64,000 bases of DNA from Symsagittifera roscoffensis (Eukaryota > Xenacoelomorpha > Acoela > Convolutidae): NCBI RefSeq assembly GCF_963678635.1, contig NC_087066.1, positions 33,919,301 to 33,983,300 of the forward strand, written 5' to 3'. Position 1 is the first letter of the stretch, and every line of letters begins with the position of its first letter. The position numbers were made by a program, and so were the translations under genes. Below are positions 36,191-44,606 of this stretch, one piece after another. Under the pieces are notes generated by a model that was not told where the DNA came from, ran no database searches, and was given only the letters and a program-made list of their open reading frames with translations.

Positions 36191-36920
36191 ATAATACCCC
36201 AAGAACAAATCGACAAAACAAAAAATAGAAAAACAACAAGACTCCGAAATCAACCACGTAAAAACTATAAAATATTCATCCCCCAATCTAAAATTTTAAA
36301 GAAAGTGGAATTTCAAAAGTAATTTTAACATTATACTTCACAATCTTGAAACCTCCGAAACATTTTTCATTTACATTTTTCAAAATAACATGCTGACAAG
36401 TACGTAATAATTCTAGTTCAAAATAGACCAATAGGATTCATCCAATCCGTCACTTTCTCTAACTCAAACTAAGACCAATTAGACGAATCATATAGAACTC
36501 CAGGCACATCTATAACTATAACTTTACGACCTCCAGGTCAAAAATAAGCAAACCACTCCAACTTGACAACTAAAATAAATATCACCATAATACCGTACCC
36601 CTCCCTTATCTAATAACCCAAAGATCAACAATATTTCCCCAACTCAGACCACGAATACCCCCAAAGCAAATTTGTTAACTTAGCCTAAAGTAACAAAATG
36701 AACATTTTAATTAGCCTAAAGTATAAAAATCTCACCATACCCCGGATCATTTGACAAACAAAAATAAAGAAAAAGACGACCTCCCAGTCACCATGAAAAT
36801 TGCCCCCAACAATTTTTTACAAAACTCAACCCACTTGTCAAAAAACTAATAAATAATCCGACCACACTAGAAAATCGCCTCAAACAGCAAAAAATATTCG
36901 ACCAAGAGATCATTTCTTAA
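36191..36920 (+). other. Spacer between pol and ORF A
   Basis: No convincing coding frame is present. It contains a direct repeat TTAGCCTAAAGTA (36680-36692 and 36711-36723) and a possible splice acceptor ending TTCTAG near 36416. Copy 1 has lost this spacer together with the integrase end. It is a plausible place for signals that make the downstream mRNAs. Confidence 0.35.
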
Positions 36921-37151
36921 ATGCTCTTCTCTCAATCAGTTACTCAAATACTCATAAATCTTAAACATTTTTTTACAATACTTGAAACCTTTATAATATT
37001 TCTTTTTGATATACTTGAATCTTTTCTAATAATCCTAATCATTTTTTGTAACATTTTTTTAATTTTCTACACCATACTCGAACTATTCCTCCAACTTTCC
37101 AAAACCCTTGATTACATCCACAGGTACGAGTCATATAACTTGTCTAAATGA
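36921..37151 (+). CDS. ORF A, 76-aa very hydrophobic protein
   Basis: This frame starts MLFSQSVTQ and encodes an unbroken Ile/Leu/Phe-rich stretch (about residues 17-58) long enough for two membrane passes, then a short polar tail. The stop overlaps the ORF B start as ATGA (37148-37151). Copy 1 has the same start and hydrophobic profile, with one nonsense codon. A conserved CAGGTACGA (37121-37129) near its end resembles a splice donor and is also in copy 1. No family is recognised; it is likely a small membrane protein of the element's accessory module. An alternative is that the frame is a spliced leader exon and not a stand-alone protein. Confidence 0.5.
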   Translation: MLFSQSVTQILINLKHFFTILETFIIFLFDILESFLIILIIFCNIFLIFYTILELFLQLSKTLDYIHRYESYNLSK

Positions 37152-37336
37152 TACGAACAATTTTCAGTAGAACCGATATTTTTTTATTGTTTGTAATTTT
37201 CATAACATTTTTATCATCCCTCATTTTGACGATATGTAAATGTATAAAGAAAGCAATCTTCACATTTGCCCTAGCAACAATCCTTCTAATTCTTTTTTTG
37301 GAAGAATACTATAATAAACATAAACCTTCCCACTAA
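37148..37336 (+). CDS. ORF B, 62-aa two-pass membrane protein (viroporin-like)
   Basis: Residues ~11-28 (IFLLFVIFITFLSSLILT) and ~37-51 (IFTFALATILLILFL) are hydrophobic, separated by CKCIKK; the tail EEYYNKHK is charged. This hairpin with a basic loop resembles two-pass viral ion-channel proteins in layout only. Length and sequence are nearly unchanged in copy 1 (6386-6574), the best-preserved gene of that decayed copy. The start overlaps the ORF A stop (ATGA), which suggests coupled termination and restart. ORF C begins five bases after the stop, in the -1 frame. Confidence 0.55.
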   Translation: MIRTIFSRTDIFLLFVIFITFLSSLILTICKCIKKAIFTFALATILLILFLEEYYNKHKPSH

Positions 37337-37341
37337 AGTAA

Positions 37342-38478
37342 CAATTCAAAAATCCATCAAAAATTGCTACCCAACAGTCACAGAATCAGTCTTCACCGAC
37401 ATCATCCCAAGATAACCAAACACCACCTTCAACTACTCAAAATCCTCAAACATCTACACGAATTTCTTTTCAAGACAATCCATACACTTTTGAAGAACGA
37501 CATGCTCGTTTATCAGAACCACTAGAACCAGTTCAACGACAAGCACCTTTAAGCGAACCAACATATAACCTATACCCAACACTACCACAAGAACTAAGTA
37601 GAATAAGAAATCCTAGTCAAAACCAAAATACAGTCGAAATAAATAGACAAATTATACATCCTCGACGAAACAGAAATTTTCAAACTCCCCGAGTTCATTT
37701 TGATATACCTCAATCCCCATCACAAAACACTCCAGAAAACCCCATTGGTATATTACCAGAAACCCCTACGCTTCTTTCACAACGTAGCACCTCAAGCCTA
37801 CCATCAGATTACTTAGGTTCAACACCAACATCTGAGCAAATACGTGAAAATCCTTTCAACCCTACAAACCAAACATCACGATTTCCATATTGGACTACAC
37901 ATTCATTTACACAAGGTGAACCAAATTTAGTCAATGACCCCATAGATATTTCTACGGATACAACAACATCCTCATCACTACCAGAAACATTATCACTACC
38001 ATCAACACCATCAATAAGCCAGATTTCACCACCACCTTTTAACTTAAATTTTCCAAATAATCTCGACGCCAGATATCGAGAAAAATCATCAATAAATATT
38101 CCTTTAAGACTAGATTGGAATACATTTACAGCACCTCCACCATTATTTGGACAACATCAAGAAAGTAACCGCCTTCATAACTGGGCACTTAATAGATTAC
38201 AATATCGCCAAGATATTCACAACGATATCCGTGATCACAATATTCAAATACTCCAACAAAACAGTTTACAATTAAAGTTTGAAATCACAGTTAAGTTAAA
38301 TAATATTACCCAACATCCCTACCCATTAAATCCACCTAACATAACAGCTCAATCACTACCACCACCGTTTATAACTACTGAAGTAATATACAAATACGAC
38401 AGATATACCAAAAACACAATTGGCTACATTACATTTTATAATCCATACTCAGGATTATCATACACATGTATATTCTAA
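37342..38478 (+). CDS. ORF C, 378-codon open frame without an ATG start
   Basis: The frame runs from just after TAA at 37339-37341 to TAA at 38476-38478 with no Met codon near its start. Copy 1 keeps it open too, apart from one nonsense codon. The first ~250 codons are Pro/Ser/Thr/Gln-rich and probably disordered (for example RISFQDNPYTFEERHARLSE). The last ~130 look folded (PLRLDWNTFTAPPPLFGQ, QLKFEITVKLNNITQHPYPL). Differences between copies are mostly silent, supporting a real protein. It must be expressed by splicing, a non-AUG start, or readthrough/reinitiation after ORF B. It overlaps env by 13 nt. The family is unknown. Confidence 0.6.
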   Translation, partial: QFKNPSKIATQQSQNQSSPTSSQDNQTPPSTTQNPQTSTRISFQDNPYTFEERHARLSEPLEPVQRQAPLSEPTYNLYPTLPQELSRIRNPSQNQNTVEINRQIIHPRRNRNFQTPRVHFDIPQSPSQNTPENPIGILPETPTLLSQRSTSSLPSDYLGSTPTSEQIRENPFNPTNQTSRFPYWTTHSFTQGEPNLVNDPIDISTDTTTSSSLPETLSLPSTPSISQISPPPFNLNFPNNLDARYREKSSINIPLRLDWNTFTAPPPLFGQHQESNRLHNWALNRLQYRQDIHNDIRDHNIQILQQNSLQLKFEITVKLNNITQHPYPLNPPNITAQSLPPPFITTEVIYKYDRYTKNTIGYITFYNPYSGLSYTCIF

Positions 38479-41084
38479 AATTATTAATTTTTCTCCAACT
38501 CCTTTTTCTAGTAATCTCAAATCAAAACATAAACCCTTCTCCTCGTACAGGACCACAAGATTTATTAGTAACACATTACGATTGTGAAGAAAATGAACAA
38601 AAAACACTACATAAATATGCAATAAATCAAGTATCACAATGTGAAACAGAACCACAAGCTATAGAAACCACAGATGTAATAGCAACACTCTATTCAAAAG
38701 CCCGAGCAACAACAGTTACAGGTTATAAATTCACAGCAACATTTTCCGAAAAGAAAGTACATTGTTCACAAGTCTCGAACGGAAACAAAAACCGACTTGA
38801 CCATGAATCATTCTATCAAAGTAATATAGAACGTCTTTTACATCTCAATCCCGACGATTGTAAAAATGAATTACTTAGACTAAACATCACACGAAATAAA
38901 AACTCCCAAAGAAAGTTAGTTAATTTTCAAGTTTTTCCAGACTCTGTACATCAATCACAACTTGAAAGACACCAAGGACATATAAAACTAGACGAAAAAT
39001 ACCCGTATAACGGCGCACACGGACGATTAACCTATGACCTACACGATAAACATTGGATACCACACATTGGTATAAATGACCCATCAAACTGCAAAGCAGA
39101 CACAAAAAATAAAGGATACCAGGAAATAATGTTTTTTGATTGGAAAATACAACTCGAAAAAATACAACTAACACGAGATTTATCAGATAATACAATGATC
39201 TATCAAGGAATCCGATTACCTTGTAAAAATGATCAAGGTTATTGCGACCCTACAACGAGAACACAAGCAACAATTGTTTGGTTCCCCGAAGATACATGTA
39301 CAACATTTCAAGTAGCAAAAATACACGCTCGTATGATAAAATTTCACGAAAAATATTTTATACAATCAATTCCATATGAACAAGTCCATCCATCACGAAA
39401 ACTAAGTTCTAATTTTAGAAACATAGACAATATAGAAAATAAATTGACACGTTTTCAAATATATCAAGAAACAGAACTTGCATGTAAATACAGGAATCCA
39501 CTTCACAGAACACAATACTCTGAAATATTAGTTGAATACGAAAAAGGATTCGACATGACCACTGGAAAAGTAAAAATCGACCCATATGCCACAGGTCATC
39601 CTCCAAACGAAGGAACATCCTATATACCAGTTAATTTTGAAAAAAGCAACGGACAACCTGGTGGACATCTAAAACCCCATGACACCAGAAGCACACGCTT
39701 ACAAGAATTATCACTAATGAATACTACATATTTCGGTAATATCCACTATGATATTCATTTAGATATGAAACTAGATTATACAATTAGCCGAATTTTTCAA
39801 GAAATGTCACTCTCCGAATTAGAAACACTACACCAACTATGCGAATTAGAACGAACACAAATATTACAATCACTTGCACTAGCAGTATTAAAAATACCCT
39901 ATGCAGGATACTTATTATCTGGAAATAGATCAAATTTTTTAGACTATGAAGGAAACATCTTATGGTTTTATACTTGTACTAAAAAAGTATCACCACTATA
40001 CGTTTTTGAAGATAAACGATGTTATAAAAGAATCCCTATCTTTTATAAGAATAAAGTACATTTCGTGGATACACTTTCACGAAGAACCTATTTCTGGGAT
40101 ACCGCAGTCCCATGTGGATCAGAAAACAGCCACAATGTAGTACAACTAAACCCTGATGAAAATAAATATTATCTTCTCACTCCATATCCCACATTAATGC
40201 AATCACTCAAAAAATTTTCACCAGAAAGCATTCGCGCTATTGCTCGAAACCCAAATATAGACTTACAATCAATAGGAATCTATTCAAAATCAGATATTCA
40301 ACATCACATTAGAACACAACAATTCCAAGAATTATTAACACAAATGGACACTATACAAAGACAATCAATAGACCAAAATTTACGCAAACTTGCAGAAACC
40401 GCAGGATTTGCCGATATCTACACGCAAGACTATAGCGGATATTTTAAAGACATTAAAGATTATATATATCTAAACGGTGAAAAATACCGTCCCCAAGATA
40501 TATCACCAATTAACATTTTTAGCTTTGTTACACTCAAAAATGAGATCCTCGATTTTCTAGGATGGCCCTACTACATCTTAGAAAAATTGACTATTTTATA
40601 CGCAATGTTTAACTTTATTGGATTTCTTTTCTCACTTTTAAAAGGAATCTACAACACATGTGCTATACACACACAAGTCAATCGACAAGCAAGTGTAGCA
40701 CGCATACTCTTTGCAGGATTTTTTGGAATCTTTTCTACATCTATAAACAAAATTCTTTTAGACGCACAAATAAAAGAATATAACACAAAAATAGCAACAC
40801 GACAAAATACATACGACGAAGAACATAACAATGTAGACATAACGCCAACGGCACCACAATTACCACCCCTACCAAATAACCATCCACTATCCCTAGTCCC
40901 ACGAAATTTTCGAAATTTAGCCATCACACGTAATCCAAATTTTCGACTCACCACATCACAAAGTCCCATCCAACATATAATGACACACCAGTCACAAGAT
41001 GATAATACTTATGAACAAATTATTGAACAACCCCATACCACCGCTTTTCAGTCTCAAAATAATCATTTTTTTAGCCCACGATGA
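38466..41084 (+). CDS. env: Env-like membrane fusion glycoprotein (872 aa)
   Basis: It has a signal peptide at residues 1-18 (MYILKLLIFLQLLFLVIS). The ectodomain opens with HYDC (C40) and QVSQC (C59). In the second half it contains WFYTC (C504), CYKRIPIFY (C519) and AVPC (C550), a spacing that resembles glycoproteins of chuviruses and of the Pao/Gypsy elements that captured them. Hydrophobic segments at about 701-728 and 742-765 would anchor it. The ~88-residue tail is Pro/Asn-rich with a YEQI sorting-type motif kept in copy 1. Its start lies inside ORF C; its stop forms ATGA with the ORF D start. Role inferred: receptor binding and membrane fusion. The chuvirus link rests on motif layout recalled by eye, so it is moderately sure; that it is an envelope-type protein is more certain. 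Confidence 0.75.
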   Translation: MYILKLLIFLQLLFLVISNQNINPSPRTGPQDLLVTHYDCEENEQKTLHKYAINQVSQCETEPQAIETTDVIATLYSKARATTVTGYKFTATFSEKKVHCSQVSNGNKNRLDHESFYQSNIERLLHLNPDDCKNELLRLNITRNKNSQRKLVNFQVFPDSVHQSQLERHQGHIKLDEKYPYNGAHGRLTYDLHDKHWIPHIGINDPSNCKADTKNKGYQEIMFFDWKIQLEKIQLTRDLSDNTMIYQGIRLPCKNDQGYCDPTTRTQATIVWFPEDTCTTFQVAKIHARMIKFHEKYFIQSIPYEQVHPSRKLSSNFRNIDNIENKLTRFQIYQETELACKYRNPLHRTQYSEILVEYEKGFDMTTGKVKIDPYATGHPPNEGTSYIPVNFEKSNGQPGGHLKPHDTRSTRLQELSLMNTTYFGNIHYDIHLDMKLDYTISRIFQEMSLSELETLHQLCELERTQILQSLALAVLKIPYAGYLLSGNRSNFLDYEGNILWFYTCTKKVSPLYVFEDKRCYKRIPIFYKNKVHFVDTLSRRTYFWDTAVPCGSENSHNVVQLNPDENKYYLLTPYPTLMQSLKKFSPESIRAIARNPNIDLQSIGIYSKSDIQHHIRTQQFQELLTQMDTIQRQSIDQNLRKLAETAGFADIYTQDYSGYFKDIKDYIYLNGEKYRPQDISPINIFSFVTLKNEILDFLGWPYYILEKLTILYAMFNFIGFLFSLLKGIYNTCAIHTQVNRQASVARILFAGFFGIFSTSINKILLDAQIKEYNTKIATRQNTYDEEHNNVDITPTAPQLPPLPNNHPLSLVPRNFRNLAITRNPNFRLTTSQSPIQHIMTHQSQDDNTYEQIIEQPHTTAFQSQNNHFFSPR

Positions 41085-42886
41085 GCCGCCAACTTGGATC
41101 ACTACACCGATCAAATTCCCACCCAACCAATCTTACCTCTCCAATCCCAATAATACCACTTTTTGCTTTTCCGCCACCCGACTTTTCACCTAGTAATGTA
41201 ACATCAGGCATGAATTCCGACACTAATTCACACATCTCAGTTTTATATTCCACCTCACAACTCAATAACCCGAATATTGAAACCCCCGATGAATTTGCCG
41301 ACTCAGAACCATCCCCATCCAATAATTTTCATAACTCTTCTAATTTTTCTCAACCCCCTTTTCAACCCATATTATCCAATAACCCTGACCCCATTACTCC
41401 CACACCCTCTTATGCTTCCCAAGTTACCCCAACCTACTCCTCATACCATTCTGACCAATCATCTCATTCTCCAGACACCCCCCGAATCTCCCCAGAGCTA
41501 GATAATTTTATTACCCTTCAACAACAACCCTACCACCTTAATACCCCAACCATAAACCAAATCTCCTCCACAATAAATTCATCCAACCCCCCTACCCCTA
41601 CACCCTCTTCAAATTATACTAAATCATTAGCACCATCATCCACATCAACTGAATCTTCACTCAACACTAATAGAGCTTACCGCACTTTTAAAAGAAAGTT
41701 CCCCAACCATCCTTTCCCAGCAAAACCAGGAACAGCCCGTGAATACATCAACCACCCCAAGCATACTAACACAAAAGAATTTTTAGCCATCACTTTACCC
41801 TCATTCCCACAATACACCTTAAATACCCCCCACGACACTAACGAAACACGCAACTTTGTAGATGAATACGTTTTAATGCCCACTCTCTCTTGGACCTCAT
41901 ATTATCATTTTACTAATCCTCTTTGCTTACCTTTATCTAACACTCACATCGATATAGAGCGAAATACGGACATGCTATATCGACTCACTACACCACTAAC
42001 CGCTAGACAATTTACTTACGCTGGATATAAAAAATCACTAAAAACACACACTGCACCTAGAGCTAACGAATATACACTCGAATACTATGATCACAACATC
42101 ATCAGAGCTAACCAAGATCAATTCTTAGACGACGATCGCTTCGCTAATCCACAAATTACCGAGAAATTTTTCATCAAGACACCATATACATTCACACTAA
42201 ACATCTTCGACCGAAAGTTTGATCACATTATTTCAGAAGCACTAACAGACACACAAGCATACGAAAGTTTTAAAGAACGCTTCCAAATATTTTCACTAAC
42301 CTTTCATTTCCTTGCACCACACGAAAGAGATTTACACTGCTCACACGATATTATGTTGCGCACTAAACAAACCCACACATATAGTTATTATCGCTTCATC
42401 CAAAATCACTTTGACCTACACACACCCTCTAGACAACCACACCATCGTTTTCAATTCATTAATTCCAAATACACTTCACCATTTTTCCTAAATTTCACAT
42501 ATTGTATTAAAGACACTAACCTCCATGGTATTCTTCGTAATTATGACCCCATAACCCAAATGTACATCTTCTGTCCCATCACCAAGACCTTCAACGCCGA
42601 AGAATCCCGACCCTTCCTTATCCCGCACGAGTTTGTACAACCTATAGAAATCCCAATTTTAGAATTCATCCACAACACTAAATTCAATCACAAATTATAT
42701 AATCTAATCCAAAACACACCTTATGAGTTTGCAGTAGGCACTGAAGAACTAACCACTATTAAGGCACTTCAATTGCTTTGGCCACTGCTTCAGACTAAAA
42801 ATATCATCCGCATCCTAGCTAAACTACTAACAACTTCAGAACTAATTCACGACATCTTCCCCCACGGTTTTTTCCCCGACGACTAA
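41081..42886 (+). CDS. ORF D, 601-aa protein of unknown function
   Basis: It starts MSRQLGSLHRSNSHP at an ATGA overlap with env. Residues 1-200 are Pro/Ser/Thr/Asn-rich and likely disordered. From about residue 203 (RAYRTFKRKFPNHPFP, basic) to the end the protein looks folded, with many aromatic residues and conserved pieces such as FLAPHERDLHCSHDIMLRTK, YCIKDTNLHGILRNYDP and TPYEFAVGTEEL. No signal peptide or membrane segment is seen, so it is probably cytoplasmic, nuclear or a virion-internal (tegument/matrix-like) protein; that is inference. Copy 1 keeps most residues of the C-terminal part with mainly silent changes. A splice donor lies 3 nt after the stop. Confidence 0.65.
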   Translation: MSRQLGSLHRSNSHPTNLTSPIPIIPLFAFPPPDFSPSNVTSGMNSDTNSHISVLYSTSQLNNPNIETPDEFADSEPSPSNNFHNSSNFSQPPFQPILSNNPDPITPTPSYASQVTPTYSSYHSDQSSHSPDTPRISPELDNFITLQQQPYHLNTPTINQISSTINSSNPPTPTPSSNYTKSLAPSSTSTESSLNTNRAYRTFKRKFPNHPFPAKPGTAREYINHPKHTNTKEFLAITLPSFPQYTLNTPHDTNETRNFVDEYVLMPTLSWTSYYHFTNPLCLPLSNTHIDIERNTDMLYRLTTPLTARQFTYAGYKKSLKTHTAPRANEYTLEYYDHNIIRANQDQFLDDDRFANPQITEKFFIKTPYTFTLNIFDRKFDHIISEALTDTQAYESFKERFQIFSLTFHFLAPHERDLHCSHDIMLRTKQTHTYSYYRFIQNHFDLHTPSRQPHHRFQFINSKYTSPFFLNFTYCIKDTNLHGILRNYDPITQMYIFCPITKTFNAEESRPFLIPHEFVQPIEIPILEFIHNTKFNHKLYNLIQNTPYEFAVGTEELTTIKALQLLWPLLQTKNIIRILAKLLTTSELIHDIFPHGFFPDD

Positions 42887-42889
42887 CAG

Positions 42890-42975
42890 GTAAGTATGAA
42901 TTAAATGAATATAACTAACTAATTAAAATATTAAAAACTCACCATTCTTTATCCATGTTTTCTTTAGATTTTTAG
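42890..42975 (+). other. Intron just after the ORF D stop (copy 2)
   Basis: The stop TAA (42884-42886) is followed by CAG|GTAAGTATGA, and a T-rich tract ends ATTTTTAG at 42975. Length and position match the copy 1 intron. The branch point is weaker here (ATAACTAACTAA near the donor, AACTCAC nearer the acceptor). An alternative acceptor TCTTTAG ends at 42967. Presence in genomic copies means the element RNA that is reverse-transcribed keeps the intron. Confidence 0.55.
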
Positions 42976-43098
42976 CCTTCATCCGACAATTACCTACAAA
43001 AACCACAAAAGACAAATAAAAATCGCAAATTTCATCAAACAGACTTCAACAATTCTATTAATCTCTTACACTTATAAATTTATAAATTTAATACCAAT

Positions 43099-43239
43099 GC
43101 AGTAAATTCATTTCTAAAATTTTCCCCACAAGCAGTAAATCTAATTATAATGAAAATTTGTAACTTAAAATTCCCCCATAACTAGCAGTAAATTTCCAAA
43201 TTCTATGCAGTAAATTAATAAAATGCAATTGCAGTACTA
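43099..43239 (+). promoter_or_regulatory. Cluster of GCAGTAAAT motifs
   Basis: GCAGTAAAT occurs at 43099, 43132, 43185 and 43207, with a variant GCAGTACTA at 43231. Two copies are preceded at 6-10 nt by TTCCCC. Copy 1 has the same series with base changes between motifs (about 12345-12480). Repeated short motifs in fixed order suggest binding sites for one protein, on RNA (3' UTR) or DNA (enhancer or insulator). Confidence 0.4.
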
Positions 43240-43513
43240 ACCTTTTGATATTTTCATTTATTCGCACAGAAATTCTATCCACACTCGCACAGCTCGCCCA
43301 CGAAGAATTGTTTAAAATAATGAATTTCAGTTTCAAGTTTTCACACTCAACAACTCTAACATATAATAACATGTTTCAAACTTTCCTTTAACCCGGTTGG
43401 AAAGGAATCATATACTAAACAAAACTAACCAACGCAGCTTACTAAATACCACAAATCATAGAATAACAGCATGACTTAGAAAAGGAAACCAACGGTACCC
43501 AAACCGGATTAAC

Positions 43514-43562
43514 CCAGTTTAAAACTGGATAATTTATTCTTTTGAAGACTATTACAAAGTCT
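43514..43562 (+). other. Pair of small conserved hairpins in the 3' region (copy 2)
   Basis: CCAGTTTAAAACTGG occupies 43514-43528, and AGACT (43546-43550) pairs with AGTCT (43558-43562). Order, spacing and stems match copy 1; only the second loop differs. Confidence 0.4.
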
Positions 43563-43732
43563 TAGAAAGAAATAATAAAACACAGAAAAGTCGAAAGACA
43601 AACCCATACCACAAACAATTTGCTTTTTGGAAAAAGTACATAACCAACAAGACATAAGTAAAACCACAACAAACCCAACATAAAACGTTGTCACATAACA
43701 GGACCCCTCACAAAAACCGCATGAAATCATAC

Positions 43733-43823
43733 TCCCACTCCTGGCCTAACCCACCAGGAAGGACGTCCTGAGCATGCTCTATAGCCGGCCTAACCCACCG
43801 CGCTACATCCACGCTTTGTGACC
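43733..43823 (-). other. Conserved block resembling the 5' half of a tRNA on the minus strand
   Basis: The minus strand contains GTAGCGCGGTGGGTTAGGCC, close to an RNA polymerase III A-box with D-arm layout as found in tRNA-derived SINEs. GGCCTAACCCACC (plus strand) occurs twice, at about 43743 and 43788. No B-box follows, so this is not a functional tRNA gene. It is nearly identical in copy 1 (about 12995-13070), so it belongs to the element. It may be a captured SINE head or chance. Confidence 0.25.
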
Positions 43824-44078
43824 ACACCTCTATTTTTAATAAGAGCTACTCAAGTGTGAGTAACTCTTCAAAATAACCGAACTAAAACAAAAAGCTTTTG
43901 TGAAAACAACTAACTAAAATCATAATTAAAAAATATTAAACTAATAAATGTTTTATAAAATGTAAATTACATTATGCAATACATAGATCAGAATACAACA
44001 CCAAGGACGAACATCTAAAGATCCCACTACACTCGAGAGAGAATGACCAACCACAATCGATATGCCACTCACAATCAC

Positions 44079-44179
44079 AACTCAAAGGATTTAGAGTACG
44101 ACTTGACTTCGCAGAAAAGGACTTCATTGAACTAGACCAATGACCACCTCGATGTTCAAGTATACGTACAGATCCGAGT
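44079..44179 (+). other. 101-bp non-coding block identical in both copies
   Basis: From AACTCAAAGGATTTAGAGTA to GTACAGATCCGAGT the sequence equals 13332-13432 of copy 1 base for base, while flanks differ clearly. No stop-free frame or hairpin explains this. It is either a functional RNA/DNA signal of the element or a short recombination tract. Confidence 0.6.
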
Positions 44180-44483
44180 AACCAGGCATCCCCTCCACGC
44201 ACAATCTCCACGCCATTCCCAAACTAGATCAGACACAAAAGAAGTTCTCCACGCAGAACAGAAAAACCTGACATAGCCAACCATTCTGAAATCAGATTTG
44301 AGTTTGTTGCGAAGACTTAGTCGTTGTCACTAGAAGACACAACGTCTTATGCCTCTAACTCCAGCTTCCTGGAACTTCTTTAACAAAAAGGAAACAGAAG
44401 AAATAAGATGTTCGCCAAACACCAACTTCCATCATCCATCCTTCGAATTGCAGAAGAACTACTCTAAAAAACTCTGTAAAACC

Positions 44484-44491
44484 CGGATGGG
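44484..44491 (+). promoter_or_regulatory. Candidate polypurine tract before the 3' LTR
   Basis: CGGATGGG lies directly before TGGAACC of the 3' LTR, and the same string precedes the LTR in copy 1 (13738-13744). The plus-strand primer of LTR elements is a purine run at this spot; this one is short and holds one T. Confidence 0.45.
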
Positions 44492-44606
44492 TGGAACCTG
44501 ATCTAAACTACATTTTATGATTGGATAAATTAGATATTTTACCAATGTAAAGTATTTAATACTAACCAATCATGATCCATCTAACTAACAACCCACTTAT
44601 TTGTAA

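Larger units (their letters stand above)
42976..44491 (+). other. Long 3' non-coding region of copy 2
   Basis: About 1.5 kb lies between the last gene and the 3' LTR, with no gene I can support. Named parts are a GCAGTAAAT motif cluster (43099-43239), two hairpins (43514-43562), a tRNA-head-like conserved block on the minus strand (43733-43823), a 101-bp block identical to copy 1 (44079-44179), and the purine run at the LTR edge. A minus-strand open frame at 43509-43730 is also partly open in copy 1, but its sequence shows no protein-like conservation. Confidence 0.6.

Noticed and set aside
37121-37129. Splice donor CAGGTACGA joining ORF A to ORF C
   Set aside because: Conserved in both copies, but the nearby AG acceptors shared by both copies give the wrong phase for ORF C; kept only as a possibility.
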